This document shows, piece after piece, positions 15,196 to 24,303 of a DNA stretch of 64,000 bases (within the stretch, counting starts at the first letter, position 1; each line of letters opens with the position of its first letter). The DNA lies in IMG/VR virus record IMGVR_UViG_3300010938_000036, positions 1 to 64,000 of that record. One strand, 5' to 3'. The position numbers were made by a program, and so were the translations under genes. The notes below the pieces were generated by a model. The model did no database searches, was not told where the DNA came from, and saw only the letters and a list, made by a program, of their open reading frames with translations. Source of the DNA: a virus.

Positions 15196-15398
15196 AGGAG
15201 GTTGGAAACAGTTGAGTAATTTATTGATAAATGTAGAGATTTCATGTAAGGTAATGGTAGGACTGAGCAGACCGAAAGGATCTCAGTCTAAGAGATTTGT
15301 GCCTGGCCGAGGCCATACTGGTAGAGATACCAGCGATGTTCTCGTTAAGGCGAGGAATTTAGTTGTGGACACTTTTGTCTACAACTAGAAAGGCAGGT
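15196..15398 (+). ncRNA. Duplicated structured leader element, copy 1 (before the tail sheath gene)
   Basis: This 203-base segment is repeated at 59094-59296 with about 10 differences. It can form hairpins at 15260-15289 (8 bp outer stem, inner GAAA loop), 15318-15333 (6 bp, GAGA loop), 15341-15354 (5 bp) and 15360-15387 (12 bp, CUUU loop). Stem substitutions between copies in the last two hairpins keep pairing (G-U to A-U, G-C to G-U, U-G to C-G). It begins at AGGAGG next to the predicted transcription start and ends in AAGGCAGGT, 6 bases before the sheath ATG. It may be a cis-regulatory RNA; I do not recognise a known class. Confidence 0.65.
15212..15388 (+). CDS. Possible 58-residue leader peptide within the duplicated element, copy 1
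   Basis: TTG 15212 lies 10 bases after AGGAGG and opens a 58-codon frame ending in TAG 15386. That stop lies 2 bases before the SD-like AAGGCAGGT of the sheath gene. The same frame is open in the second copy. Between copies I count 6 amino-acid changes and 2 silent changes, roughly what unconstrained coding sequence gives, so protein-level selection is not evident. It may be a translated leader that couples to the next gene, or the open frame may be incidental to an RNA structure. Confidence 0.4.
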   Translation: MSNLLINVEISCKVMVGLSRPKGSQSKRFVPGRGHTGRDTSDVLVKARNLVVDTFVYN

Positions 15399-15404
15399 CA
15401 TTAA

Positions 15405-17162
15405 ATGGCAAATAGATTACCAGGTGTGGTTGTAAGAATAGTTCCTGAGATAGGGCAGGTAACAATACCTTTATTTCAAAGGTATGTTTGTATAATAGGT
15501 CAGGGAGAACATAGATTATTGCAATCTAATGAAGAGGTAGTGCGTAGTTCTGTAAACAATTATGATATTTTTTCTAAAAGTTTTGTAGAATTGATAAGAG
15601 TTGGATTGGTTCCAGACGCTTCTGATTTTGTTCAAGGGACACATTTTAATATTTATACGCAGGGCGGACAGAATGTAGGTATTCAATGGAATCCATTAGT
15701 TCCTGCTTCTACTAATCAATCTTGGTCAATTGCAGAACCTTTTGATTTTACAACAAATAATAAATTAAAAATTAATATAGATGGATTAGGGGATGTTATT
15801 ATAGATTTATCATCATTGGGAAATTCTGCTACTGCTGCGCAGGTTGCAAATGTAATTAATACAGCATTGAGTAATGCTTACGGAACAGCATATAATTCTG
15901 TAGCACAGTTATTCCCTTCACCTACGAATGATAAGGTTCAACTTGTTTCTCCTACAAGTGGAGAAAATTCAAAAATTGTTTTTTATGATATTGCTAATAA
16001 TGCTTTTGTGGAAATTTGGGGAAATGGACCTGCACCTAACACCTGGCCCAACGGTATATTAGTATTAACAGGAACAGGTAAACAACCTGCTGCTGGTCAA
16101 ACTTATTATGTGACTTATCGTTATAAGGCACCAGATTCAACTTATGAACCTACATTGTATTTTGATTTAAAACCTATTTATAATGAACATGGAAGTAGAT
16201 TTCTTGCTAATCCATCTAACCCAACTCAGATTAATGAAATTGTTTTGATGGCAGAAATGGCATTTCAGGATTTGCCTGAGAGAATACCTGGAATTGTAGT
16301 TGCTCAATTGGATTTAAGAAATGCAGTTAATCCTTATGAACCTACACCATTGGAATTGCGAGATGCTTATATTGCAATGTTGGAGAAGTTGGAAAGGGTA
16401 ACAGAAGGGAAATTATATTTAGTTTTAAATACGACTGATAGCCAAGTTTTGGATGAATATTTTAATCATGTAAGGACGATGAGTCAACCAGAAATTAAGG
16501 CAGAAAGGATGTTATGTATAACGATGCCTCCTGGTAGTTCAATTAATGATTATATAAGTTCAACTGGAGCGCCTCATTATAAATCAGAAAGGGTAATGTT
16601 ATTTTATCCATCTATGATTTATGTAGACAGTGTGGGGCAGGATTTACCAAATTATTATGCGCCTTTGATTTATGCTGCAAGGAAAACTGCGGTTCCTATT
16701 GCGACACCTATTAATGTAGAACCGTTACCTGGTATTACATTAAAGACAGCACCGACTTATAATGAAAAGAAGATTCTATTGGCGAATGGTGTTGCGGTAG
16801 TGGATATTGTTGAAGGGCAGACGGTGATTTTACATGGTATAACAACAAGAACAGATTTTGTAATTTATGAGGAAGAAAATGTGGTTGATATTGCTGACTA
16901 TGTTAAATTTATATGGCGTAAAAGAATGTTTGAATTATTTAAAAATGCTCCTATAGATGCGCCGACATTAAGGTCAATGGTTACAACTTCTATTGCATTG
17001 CTTGATTCTTTGATTAGAGATAGGATAATAGCGGATTACAAGAATATTCAAGCGGTTCAGGATAATGTTGAGCCGAGAATGGTAAGAATGCGTGGTAAGG
17101 TAAAACCTATGTTTCATGTATTGTATATGGACATAGAATTTACATTTTCAACAACCTTATAA
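15405..17162 (+). CDS. Contractile tail sheath protein
   Basis: The 585-residue product starts LPGVVVRIVPE, a typical sheath opening. Its C-terminal domain (about 490-585) carries the conserved pattern of sheath proteins: FIWRKRMFELFKNAP, then SMVTTSIALLDSLIRDRIIADYKNIQ, then a final beta strand. A beta-rich insertion domain occupies about residues 70-245. Sheath subunits polymerise around the tube and contract to drive it into the host. The gene is followed by the tube gene 12 bases later, and is preceded by a strong promoter and the duplicated leader element, which could allow separate control of this abundant protein. Confidence 0.9.
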   Translation: MANRLPGVVVRIVPEIGQVTIPLFQRYVCIIGQGEHRLLQSNEEVVRSSVNNYDIFSKSFVELIRVGLVPDASDFVQGTHFNIYTQGGQNVGIQWNPLVPASTNQSWSIAEPFDFTTNNKLKINIDGLGDVIIDLSSLGNSATAAQVANVINTALSNAYGTAYNSVAQLFPSPTNDKVQLVSPTSGENSKIVFYDIANNAFVEIWGNGPAPNTWPNGILVLTGTGKQPAAGQTYYVTYRYKAPDSTYEPTLYFDLKPIYNEHGSRFLANPSNPTQINEIVLMAEMAFQDLPERIPGIVVAQLDLRNAVNPYEPTPLELRDAYIAMLEKLERVTEGKLYLVLNTTDSQVLDEYFNHVRTMSQPEIKAERMLCITMPPGSSINDYISSTGAPHYKSERVMLFYPSMIYVDSVGQDLPNYYAPLIYAARKTAVPIATPINVEPLPGITLKTAPTYNEKKILLANGVAVVDIVEGQTVILHGITTRTDFVIYEEENVVDIADYVKFIWRKRMFELFKNAPIDAPTLRSMVTTSIALLDSLIRDRIIADYKNIQAVQDNVEPRMVRMRGKVKPMFHVLYMDIEFTFSTTL

Positions 17163-17174
17163 GGAGGTGATAGT

Positions 17175-17615
17175 ATGATAATTCCAGATACGCAGTCGAG
17201 AGTTTTTTATTCGTATACGATTAAAATGAATGGACAATCGGTAGGAACTTTACAGGAATTTAGTCCGAGTTCAAGGAAGACGGTAGAGAGGGTCAGGGAG
17301 ATTTCAGTACAGCAAGGAACCAGAGTGATTGAGATTGTTCCTGGTGTAGTTGATTTTTCTGTTACTGTAAGTAAGATAATGTTATATAAGAAAAGACTTT
17401 TTGAAGCGCTTGGATTTGAAGTAGGAAGTTTAGAAGATTTAAATGTTCCATTTACTATTGAGGAAGAATGTAGTTTTCCAGATGGACGTAAGGAGACAAT
17501 AATTTATAATGGATGTCAGTTTGAAAGTGTGGATTATACTATTAGTTTGAGAGAAACATTAGTGACTGAAAGGGCAACAATTCAGGTTGCTTATGTAACA
17601 AAGAGGATTGAATAA
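17175..17615 (+). CDS. Tail tube protein
   Basis: The 146-residue product follows the sheath gene, as in most contractile-tailed phages, with AAGGAGGTGA at a good distance. It has a beta-barrel-like pattern: YSYTIKMNGQSVGTLQEF at the N-terminus, IVPGVVDFSVTVSKIMLY in the middle, and ISLRETLVTERATIQVAY at the end. It should stack as hexameric rings to form the inner tube through which DNA passes. Confidence 0.85.
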   Translation: MIIPDTQSRVFYSYTIKMNGQSVGTLQEFSPSSRKTVERVREISVQQGTRVIEIVPGVVDFSVTVSKIMLYKKRLFEALGFEVGSLEDLNVPFTIEEECSFPDGRKETIIYNGCQFESVDYTISLRETLVTERATIQVAYVTKRIE

Positions 17616-17626
17616 TTTAAATTTCA

Positions 17627-17640
17627 GGGTTTTCTAACCC
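17627..17640 (+). other. Small hairpin between tube and chaperone genes
   Basis: GGGTT and AACCC pair around a 4-base loop. The hairpin is not followed by a T-run, so it is not a standard terminator. It lies in a 67-base gap, long for this genome, and could attenuate transcription, stabilise the abundant sheath-tube mRNA or be a processing site. Confidence 0.4.
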
Positions 17641-17682
17641 GCGATACATCTTATTTAAATCTTAAAAATTAGGAGATTTTAA

Positions 17683-18255
17683 ATGGAACAGGGTGCTTCT
17701 GTTCAGAATAATATTAAGAATGACCAGGAGAAACAGGATTTAAAAGTTAATTCTGTTCTGGAAGATATTTTAGATTTTAAGAAAAATTTTCGTAATATAG
17801 ATTTCAATAATCTTTTATTTACAGGATATGTTCGTTCAGGGGATATAGAAGTTTTAGAAGGGTTGCGAATTGATTGCAGGACGCTTACATTGGAAGAATT
17901 AATGCAATGTGCAGAGGTGGCGGTAAAATACAAATCGCAGGATGCTCAGAATAAAGCATATATGGTAGAGTATTTGATGTATTCAATTATTACGATTAAT
18001 GGTAAGTCTTTAGTAATGGATTTCAATGAATTAAGATACTGGCGTGATAAGTATAAAAGAGATCCAACATTAGAGGAGCAGGCAAGGTGGGTTTTATTAA
18101 ATAAGGTGCCTCCATTTTTGCTGGATTTATTATATATTATTGTTCAAAAATTTAGAATGGATTTTGATTTTGTATTTTTGCAGCAGATAGATGAAAGGAT
18201 TAAAAAAATTGTAGAAGCAAGACAAAAAATGGATGGAGAGAAGAATGAAACTTGA
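17683..18255 (+). CDS. Tail assembly chaperone (first frame)
   Basis: The 190-residue helical protein lies between the tube and tape-measure genes, the conserved site of tail assembly chaperones. It has a C-terminal stretch rich in aromatic residues (PPFLLDLLYIIVQKFRMDF near 146-164) and a charged end. The next gene overlaps it by 23 bases in another frame, the usual two-part chaperone arrangement. These proteins coat the tape measure during tail polymerisation and are absent from mature particles. Confidence 0.65.
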   Translation: MEQGASVQNNIKNDQEKQDLKVNSVLEDILDFKKNFRNIDFNNLLFTGYVRSGDIEVLEGLRIDCRTLTLEELMQCAEVAVKYKSQDAQNKAYMVEYLMYSIITINGKSLVMDFNELRYWRDKYKRDPTLEEQARWVLLNKVPPFLLDLLYIIVQKFRMDFDFVFLQQIDERIKKIVEARQKMDGEKNET

Positions 18256-18511
18256 TTTACCTGATTTTTTTCAATATATAGTTTTAGAGGTGATGTGGGG
18301 ATTTGGTTTTACTCTGGAACAAATTAAAAAATTTTCTATTTATCAAATTTTTTTATTATATGTTCATTTACTTGAAAAGGAAAATCTCGAATGGATGAAA
18401 TTTGAATCATTAAAGATGATTTTACGGCCAGAACTTTATTCGCATTTAGCAGGTGAAAGGAGGATAAATGAGAAGTTTGATATAATGACACAGGAGTTTT
18501 TGAATGCCTGA
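18245..18511 (+). CDS. Tail assembly chaperone (second frame)
   Basis: The 88-residue product (92 if started at ATG 18233) contains PDFFQYIVLEVMWGFGFTLEQIKKFSIYQIF-type hydrophobic helices similar to small second-frame chaperones. ATG 18245 is favoured because GGAGAG lies just upstream; ATG 18233 has no clear site. It overlaps the upstream chaperone gene in the +1 frame and ends 8 bases inside the tape-measure gene. It could be made separately or as a fusion after a frameshift. Confidence 0.55.
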   Translation: MKLDLPDFFQYIVLEVMWGFGFTLEQIKKFSIYQIFLLYVHLLEKENLEWMKFESLKMILRPELYSHLAGERRINEKFDIMTQEFLNA

Positions 18512-20642
18512 TAAACTTATAGAAAGAGGAGAAATAGAACTTCCAGTTAAAACAAATCTTTCGGATGTAGAAAAGGTTTTAAATGCTTTATCTAAAGATG
18601 TTAAAGAAACTTCTGGTAGTTTAGTTATACAGCAGAAATTAATTCAAAGAATAATTGATTTTAAGACGGGAGAAAGTCGGTTAGCAAAAAGAATAGTTAC
18701 AGATTTACGTTCGCAGGATGAAATTATTGCTGGTTTACAAAAACGGTATCGATTGAACTATGAGCAGGCAGAGAAAATAAGACAGGTTTTATCAGCGCAA
18801 TCAGTAACTACTGAGCGAACTGCTGGATTCTGGGATAGATTGCATCTTCGTAGTGTGCGTTGGAATGAAAGTATACAGCGTGCCAGAGAAGGGAGTCGTG
18901 CTATTGTAACTGATACGGGAGAAGTAGTCAGAAGGCAGACATTGCAGGATAAGTTATTAGGAAATTTGGTGGGTGGGTTTAAAGAATTGATAGGAACTCT
19001 TTTGCCTGTATCTATTTTCTTTGGTGGTTTTATTATGGCTTTGGTAAAAATAGTTGATTATTTTATGAAAACAAATGCCGAGGGAGTTAGATTTAGGTCA
19101 ATAATGGGTGATATAAATGGAGCATTGGCGGAAACCTGGAAAACTGGGGGTGATATTTCTTTTTTAATGGGTACGGTGTCTACTTATTTAAGAATAAATC
19201 ATGAAGAAGCGAGTGAACTTGTTAGTAATTTTGTAAGTGCTGGTGGTAGTATGAAGGTTTTAGGAGATACATTAGAATCTGTAACTCAGCGAGCAGTTTT
19301 TTTTAGGACTACATCTGAAGCAACTGGTGTACAATTAAAAGATTTAACATCAATGAGTCAGCGATTAAGATTTACAATGGTAGATATGTCAGAGAAATAT
19401 GCGATGAATTTAGAGTTTTCAGGTGGGAATATGCAAACTCAGGTTTATAGTGCTGATTTGTTGACATCTTATATGGCAAGAATTGCAGGTGAAGCGAGAG
19501 ATCTGGGGTTGTCTTCTGAGGATGTTTTTGCTACTATGTCTGATTTGGTTAAGGAAGCAGATAGATTAAATATAGATTATATGACTTCTGTTAATGTTTA
19601 TAGTGCTTTATTAAAATTAAAAAGGGAAGATGTAAGGACAATGGGAGGACTTACGCATTTATCTGAAGAAGCGATTAAAGATTTTGCTACACTGGTTGTT
19701 AAGGCGAGTGATTTATCTTTACAAACAAAGGCCTTTATTGCAGCATTTTCTGGGCGACCTATTACAAGTTTAGTAGATTTAGAAAGAACTTTTATAAGGG
19801 GTGGAGATTTCGCAGAAATGTTAGCAGAGGCAACAAGAAAACCTGTTAATTTGATAGTAGGATTATTTAGAGGTGAGCAACAGCAAAAAATGCTTGATTT
19901 ATTACAAAAGAATACTGAAGAAGGAACCGCTACAAGAAGAGTAATTTATGATGTGTATCGTAACTTATATGAACAATTAGGAATTTCTTTTGAGATGTTT
20001 GAAGCAATGGTTACGGATCAGCGGTTTACCCAGCGTTTGCATGATGCTATGCAGAAAGCCAATGAGGTAGTTAAACAGCAACAGGACACATTAATAGAGG
20101 GGGCGCAGGAGACAGCGCAGGTAGGACAGTATATTATTGCAATGTCTGGTGGGATTAGAGGAGTGCAGAATCTTATTGTAGGTTATCTTGAAAAAATGTT
20201 AGGGTGGTTACGAATCATAGCAACTCGGTTAGGATATAAAGAGGAAAAGCCATTGACGGTTTATCAAAAATTAGAATTGCCTGAAACTCGTAAGGCTTTA
20301 ACAGAGATGTATAAAAGAACTGGAAAGGAAATAGGTGAAGCCGAGTTGATGGCTACACAATTGGCAGGACAATTGAGGTTTAGATTGTCAGCATTACAAT
20401 TTGCACAAACACCTTCTCAAATTAAAGGTGCGGTTTCTCGTTTGCAGGAAGTATTGCAACCTTTTGGTTTTAAAATTAGTATAGATGCTGGTATTGATAA
20501 AGATAAGGTAATAGTAGAAGTAGATAGAATATTAACTGAAATTCAAACAAAGTATGGACATGAAAAAGCAACACAACAGCAGCAAAGAGCAGCAGCGGTA
20601 ACTTTGCCAGGCGGAGCACCCCTTATACCAGGGATTAGATAA
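18504..20642 (+). CDS. Tape measure protein
   Basis: The 712-residue product is mainly helical and has a hydrophobic stretch near residues 150-185 (LVGGFKELIGTL ... FFGGFIMALVKIVDYF), typical of tape-measure proteins that thread into the membrane during DNA ejection. Its position after the chaperone pair and before hub genes supports this. Its length would set a tail of roughly 100 nm if the usual 1.5 angstrom per residue applies. It starts inside the preceding gene and its stop overlaps the next ATG. Confidence 0.75.
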   Translation: MPDKLIERGEIELPVKTNLSDVEKVLNALSKDVKETSGSLVIQQKLIQRIIDFKTGESRLAKRIVTDLRSQDEIIAGLQKRYRLNYEQAEKIRQVLSAQSVTTERTAGFWDRLHLRSVRWNESIQRAREGSRAIVTDTGEVVRRQTLQDKLLGNLVGGFKELIGTLLPVSIFFGGFIMALVKIVDYFMKTNAEGVRFRSIMGDINGALAETWKTGGDISFLMGTVSTYLRINHEEASELVSNFVSAGGSMKVLGDTLESVTQRAVFFRTTSEATGVQLKDLTSMSQRLRFTMVDMSEKYAMNLEFSGGNMQTQVYSADLLTSYMARIAGEARDLGLSSEDVFATMSDLVKEADRLNIDYMTSVNVYSALLKLKREDVRTMGGLTHLSEEAIKDFATLVVKASDLSLQTKAFIAAFSGRPITSLVDLERTFIRGGDFAEMLAEATRKPVNLIVGLFRGEQQQKMLDLLQKNTEEGTATRRVIYDVYRNLYEQLGISFEMFEAMVTDQRFTQRLHDAMQKANEVVKQQQDTLIEGAQETAQVGQYIIAMSGGIRGVQNLIVGYLEKMLGWLRIIATRLGYKEEKPLTVYQKLELPETRKALTEMYKRTGKEIGEAELMATQLAGQLRFRLSALQFAQTPSQIKGAVSRLQEVLQPFGFKISIDAGIDKDKVIVEVDRILTEIQTKYGHEKATQQQQRAAAVTLPGGAPLIPGIR

Positions 20643-21364
20643 TGTCTTTTGATACTGAAAAACTTTTTATAAGAGTTTATAATAAGGATTTATTTATGGA
20701 ATATCTTGATAATCAATTAGGATTACAAGGAACTGTGGTTGCTTCTGTTTTTTTGCCTGTTAATCCTTATAATGTAACTTTTTCTAAACCTCGTTCTGTG
20801 ACTTTTCATCAAACTTTACAACCACGAAGATTTATTATTTTGGATTGGGGGCAGGATATTCAATCAATAACTGTAAGGGGACAAACAGGGAGACTTTTAT
20901 CTGAAAATATTATTTATAAAGAAGAAAATACAGGTAGGGTTATTAAATATGGAGAACAGGAATTAAAAGAAATTAATTATGAGAAATTGATTTCTTTACC
21001 ATTAAGAACGCCACAAAAAAATTTGATTAATGAAATACTTAATGCTAAGACTGTTGATGATGTGGCGGTTTTTTTAAGCGCTTTACCTATAACGGAAAAT
21101 GACATTTTCCAGTATTCTGCTTATAGATATTTAATGTTAAAGGTTTTAGAAAAAATTTATCAGAATTTTGATGCAAACGAACAATTAATGAGTTTGTCCT
21201 GGATGGGTAATGAGTATTGGGGTATTATTACTGATTTTTCTTATTCTTGGGATACCGGTTCTTTATGGAATATTAAGTATGAGTTTACATTTAAATATTT
21301 GCCTACATTGAATTTTCTGGAAGATTGGGAATATAATAAAAAATTAGTAGAGGGTGCAAAATAA
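20642..21364 (+). CDS. Tail/baseplate hub-connecting protein
   Basis: The 240-residue product contains a conserved pattern of phage tail-end proteins: SKPRSVTFHQTL, RRFIILDWGQDI, ITVRGQTGRLL near residues 45-85, and LMSLSWMGNEYWG and SYSWDTGSLWNIKYEFTF near 180-220. It has no catalytic motif. It overlaps both neighbours by one base. Gene order places it between tape measure and hub, so it probably forms part of the tail-baseplate junction. Confidence 0.55.
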   Translation: MSFDTEKLFIRVYNKDLFMEYLDNQLGLQGTVVASVFLPVNPYNVTFSKPRSVTFHQTLQPRRFIILDWGQDIQSITVRGQTGRLLSENIIYKEENTGRVIKYGEQELKEINYEKLISLPLRTPQKNLINEILNAKTVDDVAVFLSALPITENDIFQYSAYRYLMLKVLEKIYQNFDANEQLMSLSWMGNEYWGIITDFSYSWDTGSLWNIKYEFTFKYLPTLNFLEDWEYNKKLVEGAK

Positions 21365-23310
21365 TGGCTTTAAGGAAATTTTTATTTAGGTTTAATAGTT
21401 TTAAAAAAGAACCATTTGAGGTAGAATATTCTTCGCCACCTCAATTTTATAGACCACGGTTTTTTATTTTAATAGCTTTCAATTATTTTAATGTTATATA
21501 TCAGAATACAGTATTATTTACATCTTTTAAAAGAGCGGTAGAACTTTTCGCTACGAAATTATTACCAGAGCGTATAGGATTTATGTCTTCTATTTCTTTT
21601 AATATAGATAAGGAGGATAAAAATAAAGTTTTTAGTCTTTTTTCACTTTTTGTTAATTTTTTTATTAGTTCTGTTAGTGTAAGACGAACACGGACTGATA
21701 TGTCCAGTGCAACAATAAGATTATATTTCAAAAAAGGAGAGGATATTTTTTATGATGCTATGAAAAATGTTTTAGATCAGGTATTTTTTCCATTATGTCC
21801 TATAAGAATTTTTATGCAAGGTCGGTTTGTAGAATCAATGTTATCCGTTTTTACAGGTTTTATTTCAAATGTATCATATGCAGAAGAACCTAATTTTAAA
21901 TCAATTGTTATTACCTGTTATGATATAAGTAAACTTTTGATTCTTAATCCTGTTAACATTAATCCTGGTGTTGCAGATATCCATAAATTTAATGCTGTTT
22001 TTAAAAATGTTAAAGACCAGGAGGAACTTAATCTAAGAGTGAGATTATTTTCTCAATATTTTACTCTGCAATCATATAGAGTGATAATTAATACACTTAT
22101 TAATGGAAATTTAACTATAGACCTTGAAATGGCAAAACAAATAGGAATTCCTGAAAATTTATTACCGTTGTTACAGCAGGTTAATATAAATGGAATTTAT
22201 AATATTTCTGAATTTAAAGCACAAACGCCGATAATTTCTACTTCTGTTCAGCAGGATTCTTTTTTTGTTAAAAATTTTATTTTTAAACCAGCGGTAGCAT
22301 TACGACCTCAACTTATTATATGGGGAGATGATTTTATACCATATTTTGACCTTTCTGCCGCAACAATAGAAAACTTTAATTCTGAATATAAATCAAGATG
22401 GGAAATAATAAAAGAAACAAGTGAAAGAATTTTTTTTGATTTTTATGCAACTTCCTGGGGTGATTTTCATACTCATCCATATAGATTTCATCCTCATTTT
22501 ATGCAGTATGATTTATTTAATGTTAAGGGTGAACCTGCTAAATTTAAATTTACTGAAGATAATAAAATACCGCCATCAGTATATATTTTGACTGCGGATG
22601 AAATGCTTAATTTAGATATTACTTTTAATGAAACAAATTATTTGACAGCATACGATATAGTGGGACAATTACCCTTTATTGGGGAAGGGCAGCAGGAATT
22701 TACTACGCTTTTATTAATGGGTTCCGATACTGTATCCAGTAGAATTATGTCTCAGTTAGGATTGCGATATAAAAGAGAATTTTATCCTTTGTTAAATAAA
22801 TTAGCGGTTGGTTCGGGTTCAGATATAATTGAGGATACTAAACCTTTAGAAGAAGAAATTAATTCTTTATATGCTGCTGGCAGGAATATAGAGGCATTTG
22901 TTAAACAGCAGGAATTGATTGAAAAGTTAAAAAAGAATACTACAGTTTTAGAGAAAAATCAGCGTTCTAAAAATGCTTTAGATGTTTATGCTGCGGAAAG
23001 ATTAAAATTTCATAATAGTTCTTTATTTAATGGAAGTGCAACATTGATTTTGCGTCCAGAAATGGATATAGCCAAACCTTGTTATGTTCCTGATAAGGAT
23101 TTGTTATTCTATATAGATGAAGTGACGCATGAGATAACAGTCGGTAGTTCAGCGACTACTACTATATCTTTTGCTTATGGTCATAAACCTACAGAAACAT
23201 TTGATTTATATGGAACCTTAAAGACTTTGACTCTATCAAGGAAGGAATTGCCACTTTTATTTTACAGGGACAAATTAAAAGAAAGAAAGGAAAAGGAGGA
23301 AAAAAGTTAA
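21364..23310 (+). CDS. Baseplate hub protein candidate
   Basis: The 648-residue product is beta-rich and aromatic, with long strands and a charged C-terminal helix (LPLLFYRDKLKERKEK). It sits directly before the spike gene, and its length fits a hub protein analogous to T4 gp27 or P2 gpD. I do not see a lysozyme or peptidase motif. The assignment depends on gene order and size. An AAGGAGG near its 3' end serves the next gene. Confidence 0.5.
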   Translation: MALRKFLFRFNSFKKEPFEVEYSSPPQFYRPRFFILIAFNYFNVIYQNTVLFTSFKRAVELFATKLLPERIGFMSSISFNIDKEDKNKVFSLFSLFVNFFISSVSVRRTRTDMSSATIRLYFKKGEDIFYDAMKNVLDQVFFPLCPIRIFMQGRFVESMLSVFTGFISNVSYAEEPNFKSIVITCYDISKLLILNPVNINPGVADIHKFNAVFKNVKDQEELNLRVRLFSQYFTLQSYRVIINTLINGNLTIDLEMAKQIGIPENLLPLLQQVNINGIYNISEFKAQTPIISTSVQQDSFFVKNFIFKPAVALRPQLIIWGDDFIPYFDLSAATIENFNSEYKSRWEIIKETSERIFFDFYATSWGDFHTHPYRFHPHFMQYDLFNVKGEPAKFKFTEDNKIPPSVYILTADEMLNLDITFNETNYLTAYDIVGQLPFIGEGQQEFTTLLLMGSDTVSSRIMSQLGLRYKREFYPLLNKLAVGSGSDIIEDTKPLEEEINSLYAAGRNIEAFVKQQELIEKLKKNTTVLEKNQRSKNALDVYAAERLKFHNSSLFNGSATLILRPEMDIAKPCYVPDKDLLFYIDEVTHEITVGSSATTTISFAYGHKPTETFDLYGTLKTLTLSRKELPLLFYRDKLKERKEKEEKS

Positions 23311-23311
23311 A

Positions 23312-24292
23312 TTGACAGGGGTAAGAATCAGATTGGTTAAGATTGTGAGTATAGATCCATTAACAAGGACTTGTACAGGTGTAGTTATTGATACAAATAC
23401 GCCAATTAATAATATTTTTATAACAACAAGTGCGCAGGATTTAACTTTGCCTAAGATTTTTGATGAAAAGGGTGATAATAATTTAGGAGAGGGTCAACTT
23501 GGAGTAGTGATTTTTGATGATTTTGAGAGACCTTTTTTGATTTCCTTTATAGAAGTTAATAATCCACAAAAAGTGGAACAGGCATTGCGTCCAAGAATTA
23601 GACCTGGTGAGGTTTATCGTTTTGGTCCTGCAGGTCAATCTTTAAGAATGGATGTAAATGGGAATTTTTCAATTTCATCTGCGCTTCTGGATGGTATTTT
23701 TTATGATGTTAAAAACAGGATTCTGGCATTGCGGGCAAATTTAATTAATTTATTTGGAATTGGCTATGAGATGTTTTTGGGTATGGTTCAGCGTTTAGGT
23801 AATTTTATCTTAAAGGGAACTGAACTGGCTTTTGAATTTGCAGTTCGTTTATTTAATCCAATAACAAAAAATAAATTAGCAGAAGTAATAATAGGTGATG
23901 TTTATGATGAAGATGGTAAACCGATTCCAGGGAAAATGCAAAATGCAGTTTTGTTATTGCGATTATTTAATGATTTAGGAATTCAGGTTAATAAATTGAT
24001 TGTGGATAAGGGTGGTGATATAATATTAGAGATAGCAAATAGTGATATAAGTTTTAAATCAAAAATAAAAGTATCAGGAGATGTGACCTCGCAAATAGTT
24101 TTGGAAATAAAAGAATTATTAGTAGGTGGAGAAAGTAATTTAGAGAAGGTTTTATTAGGAGAGACCTTTTGGAGACAGGTTTTTATAACGCATACGCATT
24201 CTACAGCAGTAGGACCAACTTCTCCACCACAGACTGTTTTGCCTGATAATATGGTATTGGCGGATGTTATGAAGGTTAAGAGAAATATATAG
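23312..24292 (+). CDS. Baseplate spike (gpV/gp5-like) protein candidate
   Basis: Translation begins at TTG 23312, one base after the previous stop, with AAGGAGG about 10 bases upstream. The 326-residue product opens with an OB-fold-like domain (GVRIRLVKIVSIDPLTRTC, then GQLGVVIFDDFERPFLISF). It continues with a helical part and repeated strands and ends with ITHTHSTAVGPTSPP near 295-310, a motif common near the C-terminus of phage spike proteins. The spike would pierce the outer host surface when the tail contracts. Confidence 0.65.
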   Translation: MTGVRIRLVKIVSIDPLTRTCTGVVIDTNTPINNIFITTSAQDLTLPKIFDEKGDNNLGEGQLGVVIFDDFERPFLISFIEVNNPQKVEQALRPRIRPGEVYRFGPAGQSLRMDVNGNFSISSALLDGIFYDVKNRILALRANLINLFGIGYEMFLGMVQRLGNFILKGTELAFEFAVRLFNPITKNKLAEVIIGDVYDEDGKPIPGKMQNAVLLLRLFNDLGIQVNKLIVDKGGDIILEIANSDISFKSKIKVSGDVTSQIVLEIKELLVGGESNLEKVLLGETFWRQVFITHTHSTAVGPTSPPQTVLPDNMVLADVMKVKRNI

Positions 24293-24303
24293 GAGGTTGG
24301 AAA

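Noticed and set aside
15196-15398. Group I/II intron, IS200/IS605-type element, or HEARO-like RNA at the duplicated element
   Set aside because: No intron core motifs, nuclease or transposase frame was found, and the element lies between genes rather than inside one. It cannot be excluded, so it is called only a structured element.
17627-17640. Intrinsic terminator
   Set aside because: The hairpin is short and not followed by a run of T.
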